Under the pieces are notes generated by a model. The model searched no databases and was not told the origin of the DNA. It saw only the letters and a list, made by a program, of their open reading frames with translations. A stretch of DNA of 64,000 nt from Sulfurimicrobium lacus (GTDB lineage Bacteria; Pseudomonadota; Gammaproteobacteria; Burkholderiales; Sulfuricellaceae): NCBI RefSeq assembly GCF_011764585.1, contig NZ_AP022853.1:417501-481500 (forward strand), written 5' to 3'. Shown here one piece after another: positions 11,401 through 22,401 of the stretch. The translations under genes and the position numbers were made by a program. Numbering within the stretch: position 1 is the first letter of the stretch; each line of letters starts with the position of its first letter.

Positions 11401-12755
11401 ACAAGCAATGGTTAGCGGTAGCATTCGGCGCCTGGACAAGCTTTTCCGGCGTGACGACCTGGGCGCAGACGGTCAATCTGCAGCAGGCAATCGACATGAG
11501 CATGAGCGCTGATCCCCGCATTCAGGAGCGCGAACAGCTGGTGGAGCTGGCGCGCGCCCTGCTGGAAGAGGCTCAGGGCAACAACGGCCTGCGCCTCGAT
11601 GCCAATCTGTTTGTCGGTCTGGCACCCAAGGTCGAGGGCGGTTTCTATCAGGGCGGCGCAACTTCGGGCACGACTCCGCGCAACGACGCCTACGACTGGA
11701 AAGGCCTGTCGGACTGGACCTCGTTGCAGTTTTCCATCGTCAAGCCGCTCTATACCTTCGGCAAAATCGAGAATTACAGCGATGCGGCCCGCGGCAATAT
11801 CGACGTCAAGCGCCAGGATGTGCGGCTGCAGCGCGGCAGTACCGTGATGGACGTGAGCCGCGCCTATTATGGTTACCTGACGGCGCGCGATACGCGGCGC
11901 ATGCTGGAAGACGTGTTGTCGAAAGTGAACGGCGCAATCTCCCGGGTCGAGAAGGACCTCAAGGCAGACAACGGTCAGTCCCGGCAATCCGACCTCTATG
12001 AACTGCAGGCCAAGCTGGGTTTGCTGAACAAATATCTGAGTCAGGCGCAATCGGTCGAAACCGTCAGTCTGAATGGCTTGAAGGTGCTCACCGGCGTTGG
12101 GCTGGAGGGCAAATTGGAAGTGTCGGACGAGAGTTTGAAACCCGTGGCGCTACCGTCGGCCAGCCTGGTGGATTACCAGGGCAAAGCGGCGTCCGCGCGG
12201 CCCGAACTGTCGCAGCTTGACGCCGGTCTGCGCGCAAGGCGAGCGCTGGTGGACGCGAAAAAAGCGGAAATGTACCCCAACATTTACGCCGGTGTGGTGG
12301 GCAGCTTTGCCTATGCGTCACGGCGCGACACCCTGGACAACCCGTACGTCTACGACCCGTTCAACCATGCCGGGCTGACTCCGGTGGTGGGGCTGAAATG
12401 GGATCTGGCTTTTGATGTCGTGCCGGCGCGGGTGGCTCAGGCACAGGCGGAGCTCGATGCATTGCTGGCGAAGAACCGCTTTGCGTTGCAGGGCATTCCC
12501 TTCGAGGTGGCGGAAACCTATGCCAAGATGCAGGCTTATTACAAGGCGCAACAGGATCTGGCGCAGGGCGCGGCGTCGGCACGGCGCTGGATGGTGGCTT
12601 CCTACGCAGACTTCAATGCCGGGCTGGAAAAGCCCGAGCGCGTGAGCGAGGCCTTGAAAACCTATGCCACGACCCAAGCTGAGTACCTGTTGACGGTGAA
12701 CGACTACAATATGTACGTGGCCCAAATGGCTAAAGTGACTGGAGATTACAAATGA
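11397..12755 (+). CDS. TolC-family outer-membrane protein embedded in the mla operon
   Basis: A 452-aa predicted outer-membrane efflux protein. An N-terminal signal peptide ends near TTWA|QTV. The rest has the two-fold repeated helical pattern of the OEP family (for example LQQAIDMSMSADPRIQEREQ and later SARPELSQLDAGLRARRALV) and ends in an amphipathic coiled region. It overlaps mlaD by 4 bp and mlaC by 4 bp, so it is translationally locked into the lipid-transport operon. The gene replaces mlaA (vacJ), which often sits between mlaD and mlaC in related operons; no mlaA is seen in the window. A role as outer-membrane partner for lipid transport is inference; being a passenger efflux channel is the alternative. 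Confidence 0.88.
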   Translation: MNKQWLAVAFGAWTSFSGVTTWAQTVNLQQAIDMSMSADPRIQEREQLVELARALLEEAQGNNGLRLDANLFVGLAPKVEGGFYQGGATSGTTPRNDAYDWKGLSDWTSLQFSIVKPLYTFGKIENYSDAARGNIDVKRQDVRLQRGSTVMDVSRAYYGYLTARDTRRMLEDVLSKVNGAISRVEKDLKADNGQSRQSDLYELQAKLGLLNKYLSQAQSVETVSLNGLKVLTGVGLEGKLEVSDESLKPVALPSASLVDYQGKAASARPELSQLDAGLRARRALVDAKKAEMYPNIYAGVVGSFAYASRRDTLDNPYVYDPFNHAGLTPVVGLKWDLAFDVVPARVAQAQAELDALLAKNRFALQGIPFEVAETYAKMQAYYKAQQDLAQGAASARRWMVASYADFNAGLEKPERVSEALKTYATTQAEYLLTVNDYNMYVAQMAKVTGDYK

Positions 12756-13399
12756 TGCAGAAGATTCGGGCCGTGCTGTTGGCTGTTTCCATGGCGGCTG
12801 CTTTTTCTGCCGCAGCGGCCGAAATGCCCCCGGATGTGCTGGTGAAGAACACGGCTCAGGATGTGCTGTCGATCATCAAGCAGGACAAGGACATTCAGTC
12901 CGGCAATAGCCAGAAGGTGCTGCAACTGGTGGATGCCAAGGTGTTGCCGCACTTCGATTTCGCCCACATGGCGCAGCTTGCGGTTGGGCGCTACTGGCCC
13001 AAGGCGACGCCGGCGCAACGGCAGGCGCTGGTCAGCGAATTCCGCTCCTTGCTGGTGCGTACTTATTCCAATTCCTTGACCTCTTACAAGAACCAGACCA
13101 TTGATTACAGGCCGCTCAAGTTGCAGCCGGGCGACACGGACGTGACGGTCAAGACGGTAGTCAACCAGCCCGGCGGCCAGCCGATCCCGATCGACTACAG
13201 CCTGGAAAAAACCGGCAATGAGTGGAAGGTCTACGATGTGGCGGTAGACAACGTCAGCCTGGTGACCAATTATCGGGGCTCCTTCGGATCTGAAATCCAG
13301 AGCAAGGGCATCGATGGCCTGATCAAGACACTGTCGGATAAAAACCGCCAGGAAGCGAAAGGCGGCGAAAAGACTCCCGCTGCGGCAAAGAAAAAATGA
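12752..13399 (+). CDS. mlaC: Periplasmic phospholipid-binding protein MlaC
   Basis: A 215-aa exported protein of the Ttg2D/MlaC family that shuttles phospholipid across the periplasm. A signal peptide (about residues 1-23, ending AAA) precedes the conserved YWPKATPAQRQALVSEFRSL segment and the NGEW-like block (here TGNEWKVYDVAVDNVSLV). The C-terminus is lysine-rich. It overlaps both the TolC-like gene and mlaB by 4 bp. Confidence 0.94.
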   Translation: MMQKIRAVLLAVSMAAAFSAAAAEMPPDVLVKNTAQDVLSIIKQDKDIQSGNSQKVLQLVDAKVLPHFDFAHMAQLAVGRYWPKATPAQRQALVSEFRSLLVRTYSNSLTSYKNQTIDYRPLKLQPGDTDVTVKTVVNQPGGQPIPIDYSLEKTGNEWKVYDVAVDNVSLVTNYRGSFGSEIQSKGIDGLIKTLSDKNRQEAKGGEKTPAAAKKK

Positions 13400-13680
13400 T
13401 CGAGCTGGGCGGTGGCGCAATCCACTTTAGCGGGCCGCTGACCATGGTTACCGTGAACGAGGCGCTGCGCGAGAGCACGGCGCTTTTCGCTGAGGAAGGT
13501 CCTTGGGTACTGGACTTCAGCGGCGTGGGCGAGGTCGACTCTGCGGCGGTCAGCTTGTTGCTGGAATGGGCGCGTCAATCTGCGCGGTCGGGCCGCAAGT
13601 TGCGCATCAGCCATCTCCCGGAAAATTTGCAAAGCCTGGTGAAAGTATACGGCGTAGAAGATCTTTTGCCCGCCGCGTAA
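13396..13680 (+). CDS. mlaB: STAS-domain lipid-asymmetry protein MlaB
   Basis: A 94-aa cytosolic STAS-domain protein that binds MlaF and stimulates the transporter. The fold signature WVLDFSGVGEVDSAAVSLL, with the conserved Asp-Ser before the helix, is present. It is the last gene of the mla operon, overlapping mlaC by 4 bp; the next transporter gene starts 21 bp later and may be co-transcribed. Confidence 0.9.
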   Translation: MIELGGGAIHFSGPLTMVTVNEALRESTALFAEEGPWVLDFSGVGEVDSAAVSLLLEWARQSARSGRKLRISHLPENLQSLVKVYGVEDLLPAA

Positions 13681-13701
13681 GCGGCAAGGCTCCGTTTCCC
13701 C

Positions 13702-14598
13702 ATGTTTCCCGCCATCGAAATCCGTCAGGTCCACAAGCGTTTCGGCACTGTGCAGGCCCTGCGCGGCGTTGACCTGAGCATTCAGCAAGGCGAGTTTTTC
13801 GCACTGCTGGGCCCCAACGGCGCGGGCAAATCCACTCTGATCAATATCCTGGCCGGTCTGGCGCTGGCTGACAGTGGGAATCTCAAGGTGCTTGGCCATG
13901 ATGTAAGGGCCGACTATCGCGAAGCGCGCCGTTCCATCGGGGTTGTGCCGCAGGAATTGGTGTACGACGCATTTTTCACTGTGCGTGAAATGCTGCAATT
14001 CCAGTCCGGCTATTTCAATATCCGCAACAACGATGCCTGGATCGACGAATTGCTGGAAAGCCTGGGATTGACCGACAAGGCGGATGCCTATGTGCGCACA
14101 CTTTCCGGCGGGATGAAGCGCCGCGTGCTGGTGGCGCAGGCGCTGGTGCACAAGCCGCCGGTAATCGTCCTCGATGAGCCCACCGCGGGCGTGGACGTGG
14201 AATTGCGCCAGAGCTTGTGGGGATTCATCCGCCGCCTCAATCGCGAGGGGCACACCATCGTGCTCACCACGCATTACCTCGAGGAGGCGGAAACCTTGTG
14301 CAGCCGCGTCGCCATGTTGAAGCAGGGCGAGGTCGTGGCACTGGATACTACCGCCAACCTGCTGAACCGCTATGCGGCCATTCAGGTCAGTATGCGGCTG
14401 GACCCGCCGCGCCTGCCCGATATTTTGCAGCCCTTGTCGAGTGGACAGGACGGCGAAGTTTTCAAGCTCTCGCTGAAACACCATGCCGAGTTGGAAAACG
14501 TGTTGCGCGTCCTGCGCGAGGCGGGTATCAGTGTTGCTGAGCTGGGCGTTTCCAAACCCGATCTGGAGGACGTGTTCCTCAAGCTGGTGCGGTCATGA
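13702..14598 (+). CDS. ABC transporter ATP-binding protein (YadG-like)
   Basis: A 298-aa ABC-2-type ATPase with Walker A GPNGAGKST, signature LSGGMKRR, Walker B VIVLDEPTAGVD and H-loop LTTHYLEEAE. The roughly 80-residue C-terminal extension is typical of the YadG/CcmA-like subfamily. It overlaps the permease gene by 4 bp. The exported substrate is unknown. In many beta- and gammaproteobacteria this pair lies next to the mla genes and murA, suggesting an envelope role, but that is association only. Confidence 0.9.
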   Translation: MFPAIEIRQVHKRFGTVQALRGVDLSIQQGEFFALLGPNGAGKSTLINILAGLALADSGNLKVLGHDVRADYREARRSIGVVPQELVYDAFFTVREMLQFQSGYFNIRNNDAWIDELLESLGLTDKADAYVRTLSGGMKRRVLVAQALVHKPPVIVLDEPTAGVDVELRQSLWGFIRRLNREGHTIVLTTHYLEEAETLCSRVAMLKQGEVVALDTTANLLNRYAAIQVSMRLDPPRLPDILQPLSSGQDGEVFKLSLKHHAELENVLRVLREAGISVAELGVSKPDLEDVFLKLVRS

Positions 14599-15350
14599 CC
14601 GGCCTGTGGACACTCTTCTACAAGGAGATTTTGCGTTTCTGGAAAGTCAGTCTGCAGACCATTCTTTCTCCGGTGGTGACCACTCTGCTTTACCTGCTGA
14701 TTTTTTCCCACGTGCTGGAAGAGCATGTCCATGTCTATCCGGGCGTGAATTACACGGCTTTCCTGATCCCCGGGCTGGTGATGATGGCGATGCTGCAGAA
14801 CGCGTTTGCGAACAGTTCGTCCAGCCTGATCCAGTCGAAGATGAATGGCAGCATCGTGTTCATCCTGCTGCCGCCGCTGGCGTACTGGGAGTTTTTTGCC
14901 GCCTACGTGGCGGCGTCGGTGGTGCGCGGCGTGGTGGTGGGCTTGGGGGTGGGGCTGGCCGGCCTGTGGTTCACCGTCGTGCCGCTGGTTCATCCAATGT
15001 GGATACTGGCTTTCGCTTTGCTTGGCTGTGCCATGCTGGGCGCGACAGGGATCGTCTCCTCGCTGTGGGCGGAGAGCTACGATCAGATGTCGGCGGTGCA
15101 GAATTTCATCATCGTGCCGCTGACCTTTCTCTCCGGCGTTTTTTATTCGATCAATTCCCTGCCTCCGTTCTGGCAGGGCGTGTCGCGCTTCAACCCGTTT
15201 TTTTATCTGATCGACGGCTTCCGCTATGGCTTTTTTGGCACGTCGGATGTTTCCCCGGTATTCGGGCTGTCGATTGTCGCTAGCTGCTTTTTGGCATTAT
15301 CATTGGCTACTTTGCTTTTGCTCAAGAGCGGCTACAAGTTGAGGAAATAA
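14595..15350 (+). CDS. ABC-2 type transporter permease (YadH-like)
   Basis: A 251-aa membrane protein with about six hydrophobic helices and the ABC-2 signature near the C-terminus (VQNFIIVPLTFLSGVFYSI, then RFNPFFYLIDGFRYGFFG). It starts in an ATGA overlap with its ATPase partner, and the TAA stop is directly followed by the ATG of the bolA-like gene. Substrate unknown. Confidence 0.9.
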   Translation: MTGLWTLFYKEILRFWKVSLQTILSPVVTTLLYLLIFSHVLEEHVHVYPGVNYTAFLIPGLVMMAMLQNAFANSSSSLIQSKMNGSIVFILLPPLAYWEFFAAYVAASVVRGVVVGLGVGLAGLWFTVVPLVHPMWILAFALLGCAMLGATGIVSSLWAESYDQMSAVQNFIIVPLTFLSGVFYSINSLPPFWQGVSRFNPFFYLIDGFRYGFFGTSDVSPVFGLSIVASCFLALSLATLLLLKSGYKLRK

Positions 15351-15599
15351 ATGATTACCAAAGAAGAAATCAGGGGCCATATTGAAAATGGACTGAAGTG
15401 TGACTATATCGATGTATCGGGGGACGATGGCCAGCATTTCGAAGCGGTCGTCGTCAGTCCCGAGTTCGTCGGCAAGAGCATGGTGCAGCAGCACCAGCTG
15501 GTTTACAAAGCTCTCGGGCACCGGATGGGTGGAGAAATTCACGCTTTGTCATTTAAAACCTTAACCCCCGAAGAATGGCGCACACTTTCAGGCGCCTGA
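15351..15599 (+). CDS. ibaG: BolA/IbaG family protein
   Basis: An 82-aa BolA-fold protein. The class-II pattern around VSGDDGQHFEAVVVSPEFVG and HRVYKALG-like helix (here HQLVYKALGHRMGGEIHALS) is clear; the conserved His in the H-A-L-S strand is a cluster ligand in BolA-glutaredoxin complexes. The gene abuts the permease stop without spacing and is followed 30 bp later by a CGFS glutaredoxin, its known partner class, and then murA as in E. coli (ibaG-murA). Confidence 0.93.
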   Translation: MITKEEIRGHIENGLKCDYIDVSGDDGQHFEAVVVSPEFVGKSMVQQHQLVYKALGHRMGGEIHALSFKTLTPEEWRTLSGA

Positions 15600-15629
15600 G
15601 CGGTGGGTGACTACCAACAAGGAAATATC

Positions 15630-15953
15630 ATGGATCAAAATGTTCTGGATCGTATCAAGCAGATCGTCACCGAACACCCGGTGGTGCTGTTCATGAAAGG
15701 TACGCCGAAGTTTCCGCAATGCGGCTTTTCCAACGTCGCGGCGCAGGTGCTGAACGCTTGCGGCACGGAGTTTTACGCTGTCAACGTGCTGCAGGATCCC
15801 GAAATTTTCGAGAATCTGAAGTATTACGCCAACTGGCCGACCTTCCCGCAAATTTACATCAACGGCGAATTGATCGGCGGCGCGGATATTTCCAAGGAAA
15901 TGTACGAAAAGGGCGAGTTGCAGCAACTTCTGGCTTGCCTCAAGCAGGCTTGA
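15630..15953 (+). CDS. grxD: Monothiol glutaredoxin, Grx4 type (CGFS)
   Basis: A 107-aa glutaredoxin with active site CGFS in KGTPKFPQCGFS, the TFPQIYING cis-Pro segment and the GGADI glutathione-binding motif. Monothiol CGFS glutaredoxins bind and deliver [2Fe-2S] clusters and pair with BolA proteins. The ATG at 15630 follows an AAGGAAA site; an in-frame GTG 27 bp upstream is less likely. Placement directly after the bolA-like gene supports a joint iron-sulfur or iron-sensing role. Confidence 0.95.
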   Translation: MDQNVLDRIKQIVTEHPVVLFMKGTPKFPQCGFSNVAAQVLNACGTEFYAVNVLQDPEIFENLKYYANWPTFPQIYINGELIGGADISKEMYEKGELQQLLACLKQA

Positions 15954-17213
<1,260 letters not shown>

Positions 17214-17215
17214 AC

Positions 17216-17854
17216 ATGATTACCATCGCTCTCTCCAAGGGACGCATTTTTGAGGAAACCACGCCGCTGCTGGCGGCTGCCGGCATCGTGCCGCAGGACG
17301 ACCCGGAGACCTCGCGCAAGCTGATTCTGGACACCAATCACGCCGACGTGCGCCTGATCATCGTACGCGCTTCGGACGTGCCGACCTACGTGCAGTACGG
17401 CGCGGCCGACCTCGGCATTGCCGGCAAGGACGTGCTCCACGAGCACGGCGGGGATGGACTGTACCAGCCGCTGGACCTGCAGATTGCCAAGTGCCGCATG
17501 ATGGTGGCGGTGCCGCAGGGCTTCGACTACGAGGGTGCCGTCAAACAGGGGGCGCGTTTGCGGGTGGCCACCAAGTACCTGCAAACGGCGCGCGAACACT
17601 TCGCTCAGAAAGGCGTGCACGTCGACCTCATCAAGCTTTACGGCTCGATGGAACTGGCACCGCTGGTCGGGCTGGCCGATGCCATCGTCGATCTGGTGAG
17701 CAGCGGCGGCACGCTCAAGGCCAACAACCTGGTGGCGGTGGAGGAAATCATGCAGATCAGCTCGCGCCTGGTCATCAACCAGGCCGCGCTGAAGCTGAAG
17801 CATGCGCGCATCCAGCCCTTGCTGGATACCTTTGCTTCCTGCCTCAAGGTCTGA
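17216..17854 (+). CDS. hisG: ATP phosphoribosyltransferase, short form (HisG)
   Basis: First step of histidine synthesis (ATP + PRPP to phosphoribosyl-ATP). At 212 aa it is the short form without the C-terminal regulatory domain of the long form; short HisG proteins work in a hetero-octamer with HisZ. The N-terminal [15 protein letters not shown] and the PRPP-binding [14 protein letters not shown] are clear. hisZ is not in the window and must be encoded elsewhere if the usual rule holds. Confidence 0.96.
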   Translation: MITIALSKGRIFEETTPLLAAAGIVPQDDPETSRKLILDTNHADVRLIIVRASDVPTYVQYGAADLGIAGKDVLHEHGGDGLYQPLDLQIAKCRMMVAVPQGFDYEGAVKQGARLRVATKYLQTAREHFAQKGVHVDLIKLYGSMELAPLVGLADAIVDLVSSGGTLKANNLVAVEEIMQISSRLVINQAALKLKHARIQPLLDTFASCLKV

Positions 17855-17864
17855 TGCAACGGGT

Positions 17865-17870
17865 TATAAT
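17865..17870 (+). promoter_or_regulatory. Possible internal -10 element upstream of hisD
   Basis: A perfect TATAAT lies 31 bp before the hisD ATG, just after the hisG stop. No good -35 is present 17 bp upstream, so this may be a weak internal promoter or chance. Confidence 0.25.
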
Positions 17871-17900
17871 CTCAATTTTTCCAATCGACGCTTGCCCATC

Positions 17901-19205
17901 ATGTTGAACATTAAACGCTATACCAGCACTCAGCCCGATTTTCAGGATTGCCTGCAGCAGTTGCTGGCTTTCGAGGGCGCCCAGGACGAATCCATCGACC
18001 AGGTCGTGGCGGGTATTCTGCATGACGTGAAAACACGGGGCGATGCCGCGGTGCTGGAATACACAGGGCGCTTCGACAAGCTGCAGGCCGCTTCCATGGC
18101 CGAGCTGGAAATGTCGGCGGCCCGACTCAAGCAGGCTTTCGACGATTTGCCGGCGGAGCAGCGCGAGGCGTTGCAGCAGGCGGCGGAGCGGGTGCGCGTG
18201 TATCACGAGAAGCAGTTGATGCACTCGTGGAACTACACCGAGCCGGACGGCACCATGCTTGGGCAGCAGGTCACGGCGCTGGACCGGGTCGGGCTGTACG
18301 TGCCGGGCGGCAAGGCGGCCTATCCCTCGTCGGTGCTGATGAACGCCATTCCCGCCAAGGTGGCCGGGGTGAAGGAACTCATCATGGTGGTGCCCACGCC
18401 GGGCGGCGTGGTGAACGAACTGGTGCTGGCGGCGGCCCATGTCTGCGGCGTGGACCGGGTGTTCACCATCGGCGGCGCGCAGGCAGTCGGCGCGCTGGCA
18501 TACGGCACCGCGACGATTCCGCAGGTCGACAAGGTGGTCGGCCCGGGCAATGCCTACGTGGCGGCGGCCAAGCGGCGCGTGTTCGGCGTGGTCGGCATCG
18601 ACATGGTGGCTGGCCCGTCGGAAATCCTCATCATTTGCGACGGCAAGACCAACCCGGACTGGATCGCCATGGACCTGTTTTCGCAGGCCGAGCACGACGA
18701 ACTGGCCCAGTCCATCCTGCTGTCGCCGGATGCGGCGTTCATCGACGCGGTACAGGCCAGCATCGCCAAATTGCTGCCCGAAATGCCGCGCCAGGAAATC
18801 ATCCGCACCGCGCTGGAAAATCGCGGCGCGCTGATCGCGGTGAAGGACCTGGACGAGGCGGCGGCTATCGCCAATTACATCTCTCCCGAGCACCTGGAGC
18901 TGTCGGTGGAAGACCCGGTTGCGCTCACCGCCAGGATCAAGCATGCCGGCGCCATCTTCATGGGGCGCCAGACCTGCGAGTCGCTGGGCGACTACTGCGC
19001 CGGCCCCAATCACGTGCTGCCGACTTCGCGCACCGCGCGCTTCTCCTCGCCGCTGGGGGTCTACGATTTCCAGAAACGTTCGAGCCTGATCATGGTTTCT
19101 CCCACCGGCGCGCAAACCATGGGCAAAATCGCCTCGACCCTGGCTTACGGCGAAGGTCTGCAGGCCCACGCTCGTTCCGCCGAGTACCGGATGAAGGGTT
19201 CCTGA
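17901..19205 (+). CDS. hisD: Histidinol dehydrogenase HisD
   Basis: NAD- and zinc-dependent enzyme oxidising histidinol to histidine in two steps. The 434-aa protein starts [14 protein letters not shown] and shows [18 protein letters not shown], the [12 protein letters not shown] block and the signature [12 protein letters not shown] with zinc ligands. The longer in-frame extension into hisG is not protein-like. It sits between hisG and hisC in the his operon. Confidence 0.97.
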   Translation: MLNIKRYTSTQPDFQDCLQQLLAFEGAQDESIDQVVAGILHDVKTRGDAAVLEYTGRFDKLQAASMAELEMSAARLKQAFDDLPAEQREALQQAAERVRVYHEKQLMHSWNYTEPDGTMLGQQVTALDRVGLYVPGGKAAYPSSVLMNAIPAKVAGVKELIMVVPTPGGVVNELVLAAAHVCGVDRVFTIGGAQAVGALAYGTATIPQVDKVVGPGNAYVAAAKRRVFGVVGIDMVAGPSEILIICDGKTNPDWIAMDLFSQAEHDELAQSILLSPDAAFIDAVQASIAKLLPEMPRQEIIRTALENRGALIAVKDLDEAAAIANYISPEHLELSVEDPVALTARIKHAGAIFMGRQTCESLGDYCAGPNHVLPTSRTARFSSPLGVYDFQKRSSLIMVSPTGAQTMGKIASTLAYGEGLQAHARSAEYRMKGS

Positions 19206-19212
19206 TCCTGTC

Positions 19213-20277
19213 ATGAGTCGCTACTGGAGTGCCGTCGTTCACGGCCTGACCCCTTATGTGCCGGGCGAGCAGCCCAAGCTGCCGAATCTCGTCAAGCTCA
19301 ACACCAACGAGAATCCCTATGGCCCCAGCCCGCGTGCGCTGGAGGCTATGCGCGGCGAAGTTGGAGAGAACCTGCGCCTCTATCCCGACCCCTCCGCCGA
19401 TCGCCTCAGACAGGCGGTGGCCGATTTTTACGGCGTGACGCCGCAGCAGGTGTTCGTCGGCAACGGTTCCGACGAGGTGCTGGCGCACACCTTCCAGGCG
19501 CTGCTCAAGCACGAAGCTCCTTTGCTGTTTCCGGACATCAGCTACAGTTTTTACCCGGTGTACTGCGGCCTGTACGGCATCGAGTACCAGACGGTAGCGC
19601 TGAGCGATAAATTCGAAATTCGCGTCGATGATTATTTCCGCCCCAACGGCGGGATTATTTTTCCCAATCCCAACGCGCCGACCGGTATGGCTCTGCCTCT
19701 GGCGGATATCGAGCGCCTGCTGGAGTCCAACAAAGACTCTGTGGTGGTGGTCGACGAGGCTTACGTCGATTTCGGCGCCGAGTCGGCTGTCGCGCTGGTG
19801 GATCGTTATCCACAGTTGCTGGTGATTCACACCCTATCCAAATCGCGTTCCCTGGCGGGGTTGCGCGTGGGCTATGCCATTGGTCACCCCGACCTGATCG
19901 AGGCGCTGATCAGGGTCAAGGATAGCTTCAACTCCTACCCGCTGGACCGTTGCGCCATCGCCGGCGCCGCGGCGGCGATCGAGGACCGCGCCTATTTCGA
20001 ATCCACCTGCGCCAGGGTGATAGCCACCCGCGCCAGGCTGGTGAACGAACTCGAAGCGCTAGGCCTGGAAGTGTTGTCCTCAGCCGCTAACTTCGTGTTC
20101 GCGCGCCACGCCCGGCGCGATGGAGCCGAACTCACCGCCAGACTGCGCGAGCGCAGCATCATCGTGCGCCATTTCAAATCGCCGTCTCGCATTGCGCCGT
20201 TCATGCGCATCACGGTTGGAACGGATGGGCAATGCGATGCGCTGCTCCATGCCTTAGGGGAAATTCTCCGGGGCTGA
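19213..20277 (+). CDS. hisC: Histidinol-phosphate aminotransferase HisC
   Basis: PLP-dependent transaminase of histidine synthesis, 354 aa. Conserved NENPYGPSP near the N-terminus, NPNAPTG, DEAYVDF, and the PLP lysine K210 in [15 protein letters not shown] are present. It begins 7 bp after hisD. Class-I fold and length are normal. Confidence 0.96.
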   Translation: MSRYWSAVVHGLTPYVPGEQPKLPNLVKLNTNENPYGPSPRALEAMRGEVGENLRLYPDPSADRLRQAVADFYGVTPQQVFVGNGSDEVLAHTFQALLKHEAPLLFPDISYSFYPVYCGLYGIEYQTVALSDKFEIRVDDYFRPNGGIIFPNPNAPTGMALPLADIERLLESNKDSVVVVDEAYVDFGAESAVALVDRYPQLLVIHTLSKSRSLAGLRVGYAIGHPDLIEALIRVKDSFNSYPLDRCAIAGAAAAIEDRAYFESTCARVIATRARLVNELEALGLEVLSSAANFVFARHARRDGAELTARLRERSIIVRHFKSPSRIAPFMRITVGTDGQCDALLHALGEILRG

Positions 20278-20341
20278 GCGATTTTCTTCAGGTCCGATAG
20301 GCTCCTAGGTTAGAATGGAAAAAATTTCAGCCAGTTATCTT

Positions 20342-20929
20342 ATGCGCACAGCTCAAGTTACCCGCAATACCCTTGAAACCCAGGTCAGCGTCAGCCTCAA
20401 CCTGGATGGCAACGGCCAGGTCAAGCTCGCCAGCGGCGTGCCTTTTCTCGACCACATGCTGGACCAGATCGCCCGCCACGGGCTGATGGATCTGGACGTG
20501 TCGGCCAAGGGCGACCTGCACATCGACGCGCACCACACTGTGGAAGATATCGGCATCACCCTCGGTCAGGCCTTTGCTCAGGCGATCGGCGACAAGAAGG
20601 GCGTGCGTCGCTACGGCCATGCCTACGTGCCGCTGGATGAGGCATTGTCGCGCGTGGTGCTGGACCTTTCCGGACGGCCAGGGCTGGTGTTCGAAGTGGA
20701 TTTCACGCGCGCCCGCATCGGCGAATTCGACGCCGATCTGGTACGTGAATTTTTCCAGGGCTTCGTCAACCATGCCGGCGTGACGCTGCACGTGGATTGC
20801 CTGCGCGGCGTCAATGCGCATCACCAGGCGGAAACGGTGTTCAAAGCCTTCGGCCGTGCCTTGCGCATGGCGGTGGAGCCGGACGCGCGCATGGCCGGCG
20901 TGATGCCTTCGACCAAGGGAAGCCTCTAA
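20342..20929 (+). CDS. hisB: Imidazoleglycerol-phosphate dehydratase HisB
   Basis: Dehydratase-only HisB (195 aa), not the bifunctional enterobacterial form. The duplicated metal-binding motifs [14 protein letters not shown] / [11 protein letters not shown] and the second [15 protein letters not shown] are visible. The ATG at 20342 begins [13 protein letters not shown]; a 9-codon extension upstream overlaps a possible TAGAAT promoter-like sequence and is less likely. It lies 64 bp after hisC and 2 bp before hisH. Confidence 0.96.
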   Translation: MRTAQVTRNTLETQVSVSLNLDGNGQVKLASGVPFLDHMLDQIARHGLMDLDVSAKGDLHIDAHHTVEDIGITLGQAFAQAIGDKKGVRRYGHAYVPLDEALSRVVLDLSGRPGLVFEVDFTRARIGEFDADLVREFFQGFVNHAGVTLHVDCLRGVNAHHQAETVFKAFGRALRMAVEPDARMAGVMPSTKGSL

Positions 20930-20931
20930 AC

Positions 20932-21612
20932 ATGGGCGCCGATGTAGCCATCATCGATTACGGCATGGGAAATCTGCGCTCCGTTTCCAAGGCGTTCGAA
21001 CACGTGGCGCCGATGGCCAGCGTGGTCGTGACGGCCGACCCGGAAGTGATCCTCGGTGCCGCGCGCGTGGTGTTCCCCGGCCAGGGCGCGGCACCGGACT
21101 GCATGCGCGAAATCGAGGCGCGCGGCTTGCGTGAGGTCATTACGCAGGCTGCCCGCAGCAAACCGTTTCTCGGCATCTGCATGGGGCAGCAGGTGTTGTT
21201 CGAACACAGCGAGGAAGGTGACACGCCCTGCCTGGGCATCCTTCCCGGACGGGTGCTGCGTTTCCCCGCCGAGGCGATGCATGACGACAAAGGCCAGCGG
21301 CTCAAAGTCCCGCACATGGGCTGGAACGAAGTGCACCAGACATCCGAGCACCCGATGTGGGCCGGGATTCCCAACGGCGCGCGCTTCTACTTCGTGCACA
21401 GCTACTACGTCGAGGCGGGCGAGCCGGACCTGGTGGCGGGCTTCACCCTTTATCCGTTTGCGTTTACCTCGGCGGTGGCGCGGGATAATATATTCGCCGT
21501 GCAATTCCACCCCGAAAAAAGCCAGTCTGCAGGACTGACCCTGTTGGCCAACTTCGTCATGTGGGATGGCAAGGTCAAGCCAACTGCTTGCAGTGCAGAC
21601 GCCTGCCTGTAA
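20932..21612 (+). CDS. hisH: Imidazole glycerol phosphate synthase glutaminase subunit HisH
   Basis: Class-I glutamine amidotransferase that supplies ammonia to HisF. The 226-aa product begins at MGADVAIIDYGMGNLRSV; catalytic cysteine C83 lies in FLGICMGQQVLFE and the His-Glu pair in VQFHPEKSQ. The last residues (after FVMWDGK) form a short Cys-containing tail of unknown meaning. Start and stop fit the hisB-hisH-hisA order. Confidence 0.96.
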   Translation: MGADVAIIDYGMGNLRSVSKAFEHVAPMASVVVTADPEVILGAARVVFPGQGAAPDCMREIEARGLREVITQAARSKPFLGICMGQQVLFEHSEEGDTPCLGILPGRVLRFPAEAMHDDKGQRLKVPHMGWNEVHQTSEHPMWAGIPNGARFYFVHSYYVEAGEPDLVAGFTLYPFAFTSAVARDNIFAVQFHPEKSQSAGLTLLANFVMWDGKVKPTACSADACL

Positions 21613-21647
21613 TTTCTGATACCTAACTATTTACTAAAACGCCTACC

Positions 21648-22400
21648 ATGCTAGTGATTCCAGCGATTGATTTGAAAGACGGCCAGTGCGTTCGCCTGAA
21701 ACAGGGCGAAATGGATTCGGCCACGATTTTTTCCGAAAATCCGGCCGAAATGGCGCGGCATTGGGTCTCTCAGGGCGGACGCCGTCTGCACCTGGTAGAC
21801 CTCAATGGCGCCTTCGCCGGCAAGCCGGTGAACGAGGCCGCCATCCGTGCCATCGTCAAGGAAATGGGCGCGGAAATACCGGTGCAGCTGGGCGGCGGCA
21901 TCCGCGACCTGGCCACCATCGAACGCTACCTGGACGACGGTATCAGCTATGTCATTCTCGGCACGGCCGCGGTTAAAAACCCCGGTTTTCTGCACGAGGC
22001 ATGCTACGCCTTCCCCGGCCAGATCATCGTCGGCCTCGATGCCAAGGACGGCAAGGTGGCGGTGGACGGCTGGTCCAAGATGACCGGCCACGACGTGGTG
22101 GACCTGGCGAAGAAATTCGAGGATTACGGCGTCAATGCCGTGGTCTACACCGATATCGGGCGCGACGGCATGCTCTCCGGCGTGAATATCGAAGCTACGG
22201 TGAATCTGGCCCGGGCCCTGACGATCCCGGTCATCGCCAGCGGCGGCCTGACCGATCTGGAAGATATCCGCAAGCTGTGCGAAGTGGAGTTCGAAGGCAT
22301 CATGGGCGCCATTACCGGGCGCGCCATTTACCAGGGCACGCTCGATTTCGCCGCAGCGCAGAGCCTCGCCGACGAACTGTCGGGCGAGCTGAGCGTCTAG
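21648..22400 (+). CDS. hisA: Phosphoribosylformimino-AICAR ribotide isomerase HisA
   Basis: A 250-aa (beta/alpha)8-barrel isomerase. [17 protein letters not shown] with the catalytic Asp, and the second catalytic Asp in [14 protein letters not shown], are typical. It is homologous to the adjacent hisF, from which it is separated by 1 bp. Pathway: converts ProFAR to PRFAR. Confidence 0.97.
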   Translation: MLVIPAIDLKDGQCVRLKQGEMDSATIFSENPAEMARHWVSQGGRRLHLVDLNGAFAGKPVNEAAIRAIVKEMGAEIPVQLGGGIRDLATIERYLDDGISYVILGTAAVKNPGFLHEACYAFPGQIIVGLDAKDGKVAVDGWSKMTGHDVVDLAKKFEDYGVNAVVYTDIGRDGMLSGVNIEATVNLARALTIPVIASGGLTDLEDIRKLCEVEFEGIMGAITGRAIYQGTLDFAAAQSLADELSGELSV

Positions 22401-22401
22401 C

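Noticed and set aside
20315-20341. Alternative upstream hisB start giving nine extra residues
   Set aside because: HisB homologues of the short form begin near the internal ATG at 20342, and the upstream bases look like a promoter -10 region (GGTTAGAAT).
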